The notes beneath the pieces are model-generated. The model was given only the letters and a program-made list of their open reading frames with translations. It was not told the DNA's origin and searched no databases. Below, piece after piece: positions 5,665-13,267 of a DNA stretch of 17,565 bases. This DNA comes from UBA8516 sp035457865 (GTDB lineage Archaea > Thermoproteota > Nitrososphaeria > Nitrososphaerales > Nitrosopumilaceae): positions 1-17,565 of the forward strand of contig DATIAR010000047.1 in the NCBI GenBank assembly GCA_035457865.1. The letters run 5' to 3'. The position numbers were made by a program, and so were the translations under genes. Each line of letters opens with the position of its first letter. The stretch's first letter is position 1.

Positions 5665-5979
5665 ATGAAATTTTGCCCCAAGTGTGAGGCACGTCTAAAA
5701 CAAGATAGCTCTGATAAAAATTCTACTTGTCCAAAATGCGGCTATAGCGAAAAGAGTACAAAACAGCGAAAACAAGTCACAATAGAAAGCAAATCAACAA
5801 TTGATGTATTGGACGAAAATGAAGGTAAAGAAACTTTACCAACCATAAAAATCGAGTGTGGAAAATGTGGACACGGTGAAGCTGTATGGTGGATGCTACA
5901 AACTAGAAGTGCAGATGAACCAACGACACAATTTTATCGTTGTACTAAATGTAGTTACACCTGGCGAAATTACGCATAA
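5665..5979 (+). CDS. tfs: Transcription factor S (TFS, transcript-cleavage factor)
   Basis: This 104-residue protein has an N-terminal zinc ribbon (Cys4, Cys7, Cys22, Cys25), a basic linker, and a C-terminal zinc ribbon (Cys65, Cys68, Cys93, Cys96). The catalytic acidic tip RSADEPTTQF holds Asp84-Glu85, the dipeptide that TFS and TFIIS insert into the polymerase secondary channel to stimulate RNA cleavage in backtracked complexes. Both acidic residues and all eight cysteines are intact, so this should be the active form rather than an inhibitory paralogue. It is co-transcribed with rpoL, with start and stop codons directly adjacent. Confidence 0.98.
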   Translation: MKFCPKCEARLKQDSSDKNSTCPKCGYSEKSTKQRKQVTIESKSTIDVLDENEGKETLPTIKIECGKCGHGEAVWWMLQTRSADEPTTQFYRCTKCSYTWRNYA

Positions 5980-5991
5980 CGTTTAACTTGA

Positions 5992-6006
5992 ACATGTTAG
6001 ACATGT
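5992..6006. promoter_or_regulatory. ACATGT-TAG-ACATGT dyad before the PCNA start
   Basis: ACATGT occurs at 5992-5997 and 6001-6006 with a 3-base spacer, forming a perfect dyad because the hexamer is self-complementary. It lies between a TATA-like GTTTAACTT (5981-5989) and the PCNA TTG at 6015, where a bound protein would block a start site. Possible operator; chance occurrence cannot be excluded. Confidence 0.35.
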
Positions 6007-6014
6007 GATTAAGT

Positions 6015-6761
6015 TTGGTATTTTCAGCAAAGACGAGTTGTTCAGATGAATGGAAAGCAATAATTTCTGCAATTTCAACTTTAGTTGAAGAAGCAACATT
6101 TGAGTCAACTGGAGAAGGAATAACATTTAGAGGAATGGACCCATCTCACGTTGCATTAATAGATATAGCATGGCCAAACTCAGCATTTGAAAAATATGAG
6201 TGCGATAGCGACGTAAAGTTTGGAGTCAGAATAGACGAATTTTCTAAATTAATCAAAAGGGCAGATAAAAAAGACAGCATAGAGATCAGTATTTCCGAAG
6301 ACAACCTATTGCTTGTAACAATAGGCAAAAATAAAAAATACAAAATGAGACTCATTGAGAGTTCTGCAACCGATACACCGTTGCCAAAAATCTCTTATAA
6401 TGCAAAAATTGGATTGACCTCAACAGAGTTTGATAAAATTCTTGGTGATGTTCAAGTAGTATCGGAATATTTATCCATAAACGCAACTGCTACCAGTGCT
6501 GAATTTTCTGGAAGAGGAGATTCTGGTGAAGCAGTAATAACTTTAGAAAAAGGAATGCCAGAAATGCCTGAGATTGATGTAAAAGAACCCAGTATTGCCA
6601 CCTATAGCTTAGAGTATCTTAACAGTATTGTAAAAGCTGTGGGAACAGTTGCTGGTACTGTGATTTGTGAATTCTCAACCAAGATGCCACTAAGACTAGA
6701 ATTTAAAGTTGCAAACGTGGGAAGAATTCATTTCTATCTGGCACCACGAGTAGAAAGTTAA
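6015..6761 (+). CDS. pcn: DNA polymerase sliding clamp (PCNA)
   Basis: This 248-residue protein has the length of archaeal and eukaryotic PCNA (about 245-260). It has two clamp domains: the N-terminal half contains the helix DEWKAIISAISTLVEEATF and FRGMDPSHVALIDI, matching the conserved 'gi.f..mD.sHVaLv...l' segment. The second half has MPEIDVKEPSIATYSLEYL, then MPLRLEF and GRIHFYLAPRVES, matching the PCNA C-terminus whose last strand and tail bind PIP-box partners. It encircles DNA as a trimer and tethers polymerases, ligase and FEN1. A TGA lies 9 bases upstream in frame, so the TTG at 6015 is the natural start. It follows tfs by 35 bases and may be read from its own promoter or the rpoL operon. 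Confidence 0.98.
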   Translation: MVFSAKTSCSDEWKAIISAISTLVEEATFESTGEGITFRGMDPSHVALIDIAWPNSAFEKYECDSDVKFGVRIDEFSKLIKRADKKDSIEISISEDNLLLVTIGKNKKYKMRLIESSATDTPLPKISYNAKIGLTSTEFDKILGDVQVVSEYLSINATATSAEFSGRGDSGEAVITLEKGMPEMPEIDVKEPSIATYSLEYLNSIVKAVGTVAGTVICEFSTKMPLRLEFKVANVGRIHFYLAPRVES

Positions 6762-6795
6762 AGCATTTAAGGACAATTAAAACAGATATACTGAA

Positions 6796-8199
6796 TTGAA
6801 ACTCGTACTGAAATTTGGTGGGACATCGATATCTTCTTCTGCAAATATTAGATACGTCGCTAAACTTTTACAATCTCTATCAAAAGAACATAAAATAATT
6901 TCTGTCTTCTCTGCAATAACTGGCGTCACTGATGATCTGATACGCATTACTTCCCTAATACAAAAAGGAAATAAAGACGTTGCAAATAACTTGGCAAAAA
7001 AAATAATCAAAAACCACATGCAAGTAGCAAATCAGTGTGTAAAAAATCCGAAAATACGAAAAGAACTAGTAGAAAAAATGAGAGTTGATTTATCAGAACT
7101 TGAAGAATTATTGCACGGAATGCTTTTGCTTGGAGAGGTGACCCCTCGTTCTTCTGATTATCTAATATCGTTTGGTGAGCGGCTATCTATCAACTTGATT
7201 GCCTTTACCTTGAACGATTTAGGTTCAAAAGCAGTAGCTCTTACAGGCAAAGACATAGGCATAGTAACGGACTCGAATTTTGGTGAAGCAAAACCTCTAA
7301 TGGATACAACAAGACTTCGTATCTCACATACGGTTGAATCACTTTTAGAAAAAAAGATACTTCCTGTCATTGGCGGTTTTGCAGGTGCTGATCAATATGG
7401 AAACATAACCACATTTGGTAGAGGTGGTTCTGATTATACCGCAACAATTGTAGCTTCTAGCATTAAAGCAGACGAAGTTTGGTTGATGAGTGATGTGGAT
7501 GGATTGATGACAACCGATCCAAAAATTGTAAAAAATGCCAAAGTGCTCAAAGAAGTATCTTATACAGAAGCAATGGAAATGGCGCTCTTTGGTGCAAAAT
7601 ATATTCATCCACGCGCGCTTGAACCACTAGTTACAAAAAAAATTCCGTTAAGGATTAGAAGCACTTTCAACATTAAAAATCTTGGAACTCTTGTTACTGC
7701 ATCGCCAAAAGCTGACACACAAAAAACTGTGAAATGTGTCAGTACGATACGACATACAGGATTAATCGACGTTAGAGGTGGAAGTATGGTTGGTGCACCT
7801 GGAACAGCAGCTACTATATTTTCAACACTGGCAAAAGCAGGAGTTAATGTTATGATGATCTCACAGAGTCCTTCAGAGTCAAGCATTTCTATAATCGTTA
7901 AGAAGAACGATCTTGACAAAGCAGTAAATTCACTTGAGATGAATCTCCTAGGTAAGATGATCAAAAAAGTCGAGGTTACTGTAGATGTAGCAATAATAGC
8001 ATTGATTGGTTCTGGAATGCGAGGAATTGTTGGAGTAGCATCAAAAGTGTTTGCAGCAGTAGCAAAAAAGGGAGTTAATGTTGTTATGATTGCACAAGGT
8101 TCATCAGAACTCAATCTTGCATTTGTAGTCAAAGACGCTGACTGTAATACTGCCGTACAGGCATTACATGATGAATTTGAACTTGCAAAAATAAATTAA
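6796..8199 (+). CDS. lysC: Aspartate kinase with two C-terminal ACT domains
   Basis: This 467-residue protein starts (TTG) with LVLKFGGTSISSS, the ATP-binding KFGGTS signature of aspartokinases. The amino-acid kinase domain continues to about residue 300 with SFGERLS, TFGRGGSDYTA (the Asp/Gly loop) and MSDVDGLMTTDPKIV. Two ACT domains follow (about 315-385, with GSMVGAPGTAATIFSTLA, and 395-465, with GSGMRGIVGVASKVFAAVA), the site of Lys/Thr feedback. It phosphorylates aspartate as the first step to Thr, Met and Lys. A TATA-like CATTTAAGG (6764-6772) is about 24-32 bases before the TTG. Length and domain order are normal for monofunctional enzymes; no homoserine dehydrogenase fusion. Confidence 0.96.
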   Translation: MKLVLKFGGTSISSSANIRYVAKLLQSLSKEHKIISVFSAITGVTDDLIRITSLIQKGNKDVANNLAKKIIKNHMQVANQCVKNPKIRKELVEKMRVDLSELEELLHGMLLLGEVTPRSSDYLISFGERLSINLIAFTLNDLGSKAVALTGKDIGIVTDSNFGEAKPLMDTTRLRISHTVESLLEKKILPVIGGFAGADQYGNITTFGRGGSDYTATIVASSIKADEVWLMSDVDGLMTTDPKIVKNAKVLKEVSYTEAMEMALFGAKYIHPRALEPLVTKKIPLRIRSTFNIKNLGTLVTASPKADTQKTVKCVSTIRHTGLIDVRGGSMVGAPGTAATIFSTLAKAGVNVMMISQSPSESSISIIVKKNDLDKAVNSLEMNLLGKMIKKVEVTVDVAIIALIGSGMRGIVGVASKVFAAVAKKGVNVVMIAQGSSELNLAFVVKDADCNTAVQALHDEFELAKIN

Positions 8200-8225
8200 A
8201 TGCAATAAAACCGGTCTGGAAAAAA

Positions 8226-8236
8226 GCATTTATGTG
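8226..8236 (+). promoter_or_regulatory. TATA-like box for the exported repeat protein
   Basis: GCATTTATGTG lies 20-30 bases before the ATG at 8256, suiting a leaderless transcript. A run of six A residues precedes it and may act as part of the BRE region. Confidence 0.4.
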
Positions 8237-8255
8237 AACTAATGATGTTGATTAT

Positions 8256-9716
8256 ATGAACAAATATTTTGTTATAACGATAATTGTAGTAGTCATAGCT
8301 ACGATTTTTTCGGTACCTTTGCTAACAGATCAATTTGTTAATGCAAAGACACTAAAAAAGATTCAATTTACACAAACACTAACTTCAATGCAGGATCCAG
8401 GCCAAGGACATGAAAGCCATCAACTTGCACTAATACTATCCCCCAGCAAAGGAGCGATTTATGATGGTTCTATATCATATGCTGCAAGTGAGCCAGTACA
8501 GATTGTTGTTTTACATGAAATTGACAAAGAGGACGCAAAAGGACAACCAACATGGACGGTAGACGGCGACACTGTCTTTGGACTTACACTTGTAGATCCC
8601 GGTACCAACGCAGGTTCGTATGAATTTACAGGTGCTGCATTAGCTTTGCATACAAAAAATACAAACAAATTCACTGCCACTGTAAGTGTAGATGGATGGA
8701 TACGAGGACAAACACCTGAATTAATGGAAAAGAAAGAAGAAACAATTTTTGAACCTGCTTTGACATTATCACGATCAAGTGTTTCAGCAGAAATTCCATT
8801 ACACAAAGCATTCTTTGATGGAAAATCTGTTTACTATATAATTACAGATACAAATGATAAAACACATGCCAAGGCAATCTCTGAAAGACAGAAATGGAAG
8901 GTTGAAATCGCGCCTCCACTAAGTAAGACTCCACAAGAATCCTTGAGTGATGTTTACATGTTTCTTAATGGAATAGAAGGAAATGGAACACGTGGATTCC
9001 AAGACGAAGTCTTCTCTAGTACGCCAGCACAAACAGAACAATATAGCGCAATACGTTCTGTAACACACGTCACTTGGAACGATGATAAGGAACCCGAGGT
9101 TCTAGACTCGGTTCAAAAAATTCTTGATGCACAAAAAGAGGATAAAATCGAACTTGAAAAAACTAATGCAATAATTAACATGCCACAGATTGTATGGCCT
9201 GATGGTCAAATGTCTGTTAGGACAGACAAGACCCTAACTGATGACACACCATATGCTGATGGACAAATTCTTGAGATAAACCTAGAAAACATGACTGTAA
9301 CCTTTGTGGCACATAGAGGATGGGGACCTGATGGTAGAACAATATACTATATTGTAACAGACGCTACACCCTCTGGACCTGCTAGTGCTATGGGGGTAAC
9401 AGACGCACCAACACTTGCAAAAGCAGTGACTAGTCCCGCAGCAGTTGATCTATACCAATTTACAAATGGAATCAAAGGCTCAGGACCCATGGGTTTCCAA
9501 CCAGGAATAGCATCAGCAGCATTAGGTGATGATACATACAGTCCACTATGGAGGATATCTGTGGTAACATGGAATGAATCTGTCAAAGCATCAGTTCTTG
9601 AAACAATAGATGACATCAACGCAAAGAGATCCGCCGGGGATGTGACAGTAGAACTGGCAAGACCAATGGACAGTGATCATGTTGTAAACTGCCCTTTCAT
9701 AGATCCATTCCAGTAG
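8256..9716 (+). CDS. Exported protein with duplicated C-terminal domain (DUF7482-like)
   Basis: This 486-residue protein has an N-terminal hydrophobic helix (residues 4-23) and a likely cleavage site after VNA at 30, so it is secreted or membrane-tethered. Residues 50-150 form a beta-rich domain beginning GHESHQLALILSPSKG with several His (52, 55, 87, 132). Two similar units follow (about 183-320 and 353-480): each has VYYIITDT / IYYIVTDA, then VYMFLNGIEGNGTRGFQ / LYQFTNGIKGSGPMGFQ, then VTHVTWND / ISVVTWNE and a Pro-rich end. The second unit ends DHVVNCPFI where the first has NAIINMPQI. Proteins of this make-up recur in Thaumarchaeota and I associate the unit with DUF7482; the name is from memory. 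The function is unknown; metal binding by the His/Cys residues is inference. Confidence 0.85.
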   Translation: MNKYFVITIIVVVIATIFSVPLLTDQFVNAKTLKKIQFTQTLTSMQDPGQGHESHQLALILSPSKGAIYDGSISYAASEPVQIVVLHEIDKEDAKGQPTWTVDGDTVFGLTLVDPGTNAGSYEFTGAALALHTKNTNKFTATVSVDGWIRGQTPELMEKKEETIFEPALTLSRSSVSAEIPLHKAFFDGKSVYYIITDTNDKTHAKAISERQKWKVEIAPPLSKTPQESLSDVYMFLNGIEGNGTRGFQDEVFSSTPAQTEQYSAIRSVTHVTWNDDKEPEVLDSVQKILDAQKEDKIELEKTNAIINMPQIVWPDGQMSVRTDKTLTDDTPYADGQILEINLENMTVTFVAHRGWGPDGRTIYYIVTDATPSGPASAMGVTDAPTLAKAVTSPAAVDLYQFTNGIKGSGPMGFQPGIASAALGDDTYSPLWRISVVTWNESVKASVLETIDDINAKRSAGDVTVELARPMDSDHVVNCPFIDPFQ

Positions 9717-9769
9717 AATAAATCTTTTTGAAAACGGATAAATTGTATTAAAGAACGATTCATCGTAGA

Positions 9770-10555
9770 ATGACTGGAAAATTATACATCGTTGGTGTTG
9801 GTCCTGGTCATCATGATCATATGACATTTCGTGCAAAACAAGTAATTGAAGAAAGTGATACAATTGTAGGATACGAGACTTATGTAGACTTGGTTGCCGA
9901 TCTCATCGAAGGCAAAGATGTCTACAGATATGCAATGACTCAGGAAGTAGAAAGAGCACGTCAATGCATTGAACTTGCTGAATCTGGAAGGACAGTCTCT
10001 CTTGTTTCAAGTGGGGATCCTGGAATCTATGGAATGGCAGGACTGATCTATGAGATTCTTGCAGAATCAGGGTGGGATAAAAATAATGGGTTGTATGTTG
10101 AATTGGTTCCTGGAGTATCTTCGCTTAATTCTTGCGCTGCCTTGGTTGGTTCGCCACTAATGACAGATTTTGCTGTAGTGAGTATGAGTGACTTACTTGT
10201 TCCGTGGGAAATAATAGTAAAAAGAGTAGAAGCTGCGGCACAAGGTGATTTTGTCATAGTGATATACAACCCATCAAGTAAAAAGAGAATTCACCAACTA
10301 CAAGATACTAGAAAAATTTTATTAAAATACAGATCGCCTGCTACACCAGTAGCTATAGTAAAAGGCGCATACAGGGAATCTCAAACAATAGTTCTTACTG
10401 ATCTGGAAAATTTAGAAAATCATTCTGATAAACTTGGTATGATAAGTACAGTAATCATTGGGAATTCATCTACATACATGTACAAAGATATGATGATTAA
10501 TCCACGTGGTTATACATCAAAATACAATATAGTAGAACCCCAAGCAAAAAATTAA
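9770..10555 (+). CDS. cobJ: Precorrin-3B / cobalt-precorrin-3 C17-methyltransferase
   Basis: This 261-residue tetrapyrrole methylase starts LYIVGVGPGHHDHMTFRA with the family GxGPG loop (residues 9-13). The SAM-site segment SLVSSGDPGIYGMA (about 77-90) and VELVPGVSSLNSCAALVG follow, with the CobJ/CbiH-typical DFAVVSMSDLLVPWE and DFVIVIYNPSSKKR. This subfamily methylates C17 and contracts the corrin ring in cobalamin synthesis, which Nitrososphaerota carry out. Length is normal. A TATA-like GGATAAATT (9737-9745) lies about 25-33 bases before the ATG. One base separates its stop from the next ATG, so the two genes form an operon. Confidence 0.96.
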   Translation: MTGKLYIVGVGPGHHDHMTFRAKQVIEESDTIVGYETYVDLVADLIEGKDVYRYAMTQEVERARQCIELAESGRTVSLVSSGDPGIYGMAGLIYEILAESGWDKNNGLYVELVPGVSSLNSCAALVGSPLMTDFAVVSMSDLLVPWEIIVKRVEAAAQGDFVIVIYNPSSKKRIHQLQDTRKILLKYRSPATPVAIVKGAYRESQTIVLTDLENLENHSDKLGMISTVIIGNSSTYMYKDMMINPRGYTSKYNIVEPQAKN

Positions 10556-10556
10556 C

Positions 10557-11534
10557 ATGAAACCAATCCAAGTGGGTCTTACCATACCACAAGGGTGGCT
10601 TGATGAATTTCCTGATAGCAACGCACACGATCAATTTCTGTTTTCCAAATCGGTTGCACTAAAGGCTGAACAGCTTGGTTATGATGCTGGCTATGTATAT
10701 GATCATTTCATTCCATATTATGGCGATAAACGTACACTTCCTTTTTTTGAAGCATACACACTTCTTTCAGCAATCGCAGCGATAACGACAAAACTAAGAG
10801 TTGGTCAAGTTGTTACTTGTAATTCATACCGGTTGCCATCGCTCTTGGCAAAAATGTCTTCTACACTGGATGCAATAAGTAATGGAAGATTAGAATTTGG
10901 TATTGGTGCGGGTTGGTTTGAGCATGAGTACAACTCATATGGTTATCAATTTGATAGCGCATCGGCAAGAATTGAGCAACTTGATGAATCGCTGATTATA
11001 ATAAAAAAAATGTGGCAAAAAGAAAAGTCAAGTTTCAAAGGAAAACACTATTCGATTAAAAATGCTATATGCAGTCCAAAACCAATTCAAAAACCACATC
11101 CTCCAATTATGGTTGGTGGTGCTGGTCAGAAGCTAATCGCAGTAGCTGCAAAACACGCAACACGCTATAACCACCCATTTGGTACTCCAGAAATTTTACA
11201 ATCAAAAATTGAAATGCTAAAAATACAATGTAAAAAAATTAACCGAAATTTTGAAGAGATTGAGAACTCAGTCCTTTTACGAGTTCTTGTTGGAAAAGAC
11301 AAAGACGATATAAAACAAATTGCTACACAATTAAAAAAGAAAAATGAATCCATCTCAGAATTTATTATGCGTTCAAAGGACAGTATTGCACTTGGCACTC
11401 CTGATGAAGTGATAGAATATTTACGAAGATATGTAAACATTGGAATTAGTTATTTTATCGTGAATTTTATTGGGCTTTCAAATTCATTTGAAATGCTTTC
11501 ACTATTCTCAAAAAAAGTTAGGCCAAAACTTTAA
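10557..11534 (+). CDS. Luciferase-like (LLM) F420/FMN-dependent oxidoreductase
   Basis: This 325-residue TIM-barrel protein belongs to the bacterial luciferase/F420-oxidoreductase superfamily. Visible signatures are GLTIPQGWLDEFP, AEQLGYDAGYVYDHFIPYYG (with the DH pair), LRVGQVVTCNSYRLPSLLAK, the glycine-rich LEFGIGAGWFEHEYNSYGY and HPPIMVGGAGQKLI. Thaumarchaeota make coenzyme F420, so F420 is the likelier cofactor, but FMN cannot be excluded from sequence. It follows cobJ by one base (TAA-C-ATG), suggesting co-translation. A role near corrin synthesis is only suggested by this pairing. It shares a TTAA double stop with the convergent TyrRS gene. Confidence 0.92.
   Translation: MKPIQVGLTIPQGWLDEFPDSNAHDQFLFSKSVALKAEQLGYDAGYVYDHFIPYYGDKRTLPFFEAYTLLSAIAAITTKLRVGQVVTCNSYRLPSLLAKMSSTLDAISNGRLEFGIGAGWFEHEYNSYGYQFDSASARIEQLDESLIIIKKMWQKEKSSFKGKHYSIKNAICSPKPIQKPHPPIMVGGAGQKLIAVAAKHATRYNHPFGTPEILQSKIEMLKIQCKKINRNFEEIENSVLLRVLVGKDKDDIKQIATQLKKKNESISEFIMRSKDSIALGTPDEVIEYLRRYVNIGISYFIVNFIGLSNSFEMLSLFSKKVRPKL
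11510..11516 (-). terminator. T7 tract (minus strand) downstream of tyrS
   Basis: Seven A residues on the plus strand read as T7 on the minus strand, about 15-21 bases beyond the tyrS stop and inside the 3' end of the convergent oxidoreductase gene. This is a plausible archaeal U-tract terminator. Confidence 0.4.
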
Positions 11535-12580
11535 ACACTCTTTTTAATAGTTTCTAAAAGTTCATCTTTTAGATTTATGCGCTCTCTTAATGGGGAAACT
11601 ATCTTAATGAGGTATCTTTCTACCATGTTCTTGAGATCTGATGGATGAAGCTTTTTTTGTGAAAAATCTGATTCTAATTGTCCATAACTTGTGTATGTTG
11701 TATTTCCACCAAACTTTGCAGGTCTTTCAATTAAAACCTCATTAAACTCATGGAAAATAATGTGTCTAGAAATTGCTAGCAGGGGATTGTTTTCTACTAT
11801 TCCTTCTGGACACCACGCCTTCTTAATTTTAGATCGTATCTCATCATCAGAGTCATGGATAAATATGCCAGAGGACGGCTTTGACTTGCTCATCTTACTT
11901 GCTATCTTGTCGTCTTCACCAGAAACAGGTTCTGGTTCTGAAAGGCCAGGAAGGAGACGGTGATGTATAGCTACTGGCACCTTCCACTTCATCTTTGGGA
12001 AAATCTCTCTTACTAACATGTGGATCTTTCTTTGATCCATTCCAGAATGAACAATGTCTAGATCCATCGCATGAATGTCTACTGCTTGCATAGGAGCATA
12101 AAGCATCTGAGCCAAGTCAAGCTTGTCTTTTTCTGATCTACCCATGATTGTTAGAGTTCTCATAGCACGAGAAAGGGAGATGTGCTTTGCAAATTGAATT
12201 AACTCAGTCCAATACTCACTTCTTGAATCATAAAGCTTAGAGCCTTGAAGTATCTCTATGCCTGGACATAAGAGACGAAAGGCGTCAGCATAGTACTCTG
12301 AAACTTTTTTTATTGTTTCTAGATTACCACCAAGCTTGTCATTGATGAAGGTGTGCCAGTCTGCTAAAAAAACAGAACATTTTACACCGGCTTTGATAAA
12401 ATCATTTATCTTAAAACCAGTCAATATGAGACTGCCAAGATGCAAAAAACCAGAAATTTCTAAACCGATGTAATGTTTGGGATGCGAATTAGTATTGAAA
12501 AGATTTACCAGCTCTTCATTTGTAACAACTTCTTCTGTAGGATCTCTTGTTACAAGTGCAATTTTTTCTGTAACATCCAA
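11531..12580 (-). CDS. tyrS: Tyrosyl-tRNA synthetase
   Basis: This 349-residue class I synthetase is of archaeal/eukaryotic type. YIGLEISGFLHLGS (37-50) contains the HIGH-like HLGS; VFLADWHTFIND, SGMDQRKIHMLVREIFP (179-195) and SKMSKSKPSSGIF (228-240, KMSKS at 229-233) follow. The MDQRKI.M segment is characteristic of TyrRS over TrpRS. It charges tRNA-Tyr in the cytoplasm. The start is TTG (MDVTEKIALV); an ATG 4 bases further in is out of frame, and a TATA-like CTTTATAGG on the minus strand about 26-34 bases upstream supports the TTG. Length is normal for archaeal TyrRS with a short anticodon-binding part. Confidence 0.97.
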   Translation of the reverse strand: MDVTEKIALVTRDPTEEVVTNEELVNLFNTNSHPKHYIGLEISGFLHLGSLILTGFKINDFIKAGVKCSVFLADWHTFINDKLGGNLETIKKVSEYYADAFRLLCPGIEILQGSKLYDSRSEYWTELIQFAKHISLSRAMRTLTIMGRSEKDKLDLAQMLYAPMQAVDIHAMDLDIVHSGMDQRKIHMLVREIFPKMKWKVPVAIHHRLLPGLSEPEPVSGEDDKIASKMSKSKPSSGIFIHDSDDEIRSKIKKAWCPEGIVENNPLLAISRHIIFHEFNEVLIERPAKFGGNTTYTSYGQLESDFSQKKLHPSDLKNMVERYLIKIVSPLRERINLKDELLETIKKSV

Positions 12581-12605
12581 TTCGAATCAGATTTTCTTTT
12601 GTAAA

Positions 12606-12614
12606 CCTATAAAG
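12606..12614 (-). promoter_or_regulatory. TATA-like box for tyrS
   Basis: On the minus strand it reads CTTTATAGG, 26-34 bases before the TTG at 12580. It fills the gap to the stop of the upstream membrane-protein gene, arguing that tyrS has its own promoter. Confidence 0.5.
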
Positions 12615-13178
12615 TTACGCATTAAGTTCGTGTTCTTGTTTTCTAGGTCTAGTACTTAGATAAAGAGCATGTGAACTTATGATAAGTGCAGCAAGAAACA
12701 TCTTTGTGGCAAATATTAGATTCCACGGTCTTGTTGGATCGGGATAGGCAATTGTTAAAGAATCAATATCTGGAACTTTACCATCTATGATTCCTGCAGT
12801 TATCTGCGAATTAAGAACTGTAAAATTATACATGACTTCATAAAGACAAATTGCCGAAAATCCAACAAGCATTAACTGCAAAAGTGACATTCTCCATGAA
12901 GGTATTCGTATTGTTTTTTTCCATCCAATCCTTGTTACACAGTACCATCCTATTATAGAAGAAAAGAATAGCCATGTTGTTAACTTGGCAAAATGCTTGT
13001 AAGGAAATTCAGTCTTTACCAGGACTTCTCCCAGTACATATGTCCCTTTTTCAGACCATTCTTCATACATTGCATACACTCCAAATGCAGTAATTGAAGA
13101 CATAATCACTGCACAGGCATAGAAAATATACAAAAATATCCTGTAACCTGCCTCATGCTCATGTAAGTGTACTTTCAT
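12615..13178 (-). CDS. Four-helix membrane protein of unknown function
   Basis: From the ATG at 13178 (MKVHLHEHEAGYRIFLYIFY) this is a 187-residue protein with about four membrane segments: YRIFLYIFYACAVIMSSITA, then KLTTWLFFSSIIGWYCVTRI, SLLQLMLVGFSAICLYEVMY, and LIFATKMFLAALIISSHALY near the C-terminus. The N-terminus has His5, His7 and Glu/His residues (HLHEHE), and the loop after the third helix is acidic and Pro-rich (VPDIDSLTIAYPDPTRPW). No family is recognised. The frame is open further upstream to 13292, which would add 38 residues overlapping the divergent DegT gene. The TATA-like box at 13202-13209 lies 24-31 bases before 13178, so I use the shorter form. The stop is 34 bases before tyrS. 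Confidence 0.8.
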   Translation of the reverse strand: MKVHLHEHEAGYRIFLYIFYACAVIMSSITAFGVYAMYEEWSEKGTYVLGEVLVKTEFPYKHFAKLTTWLFFSSIIGWYCVTRIGWKKTIRIPSWRMSLLQLMLVGFSAICLYEVMYNFTVLNSQITAGIIDGKVPDIDSLTIAYPDPTRPWNLIFATKMFLAALIISSHALYLSTRPRKQEHELNA

Positions 13179-13201
13179 CAGGTTTGACTGATTTTCTCCA
13201 A

Positions 13202-13209
13202 AATATAAA
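13202..13209 (-). promoter_or_regulatory. TATA-like box for the membrane protein; decides its start
   Basis: On the minus strand it reads TTTATATT, 24-31 bases before the ATG at 13178. This argues against the start at 13292, from which the box would lie inside the coding sequence. Confidence 0.5.
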
Positions 13210-13267
13210 AATTGGTTTTCACAAGATTGAAGACTTATTACAGCATTTACAAACATAATCCAAGTAA

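Noticed and set aside
7605..8132. A 175-codon minus-strand open frame inside lysC
   Set aside because: It lies wholly antisense to the aspartate kinase ACT domains; its residues follow the complement of a real gene's codons and show no family motif.
8459..8806. A 115-codon minus-strand open frame inside the exported protein gene
   Set aside because: It is antisense to a well-supported coding frame with a signal peptide and repeated domains; no motif or promoter of its own.
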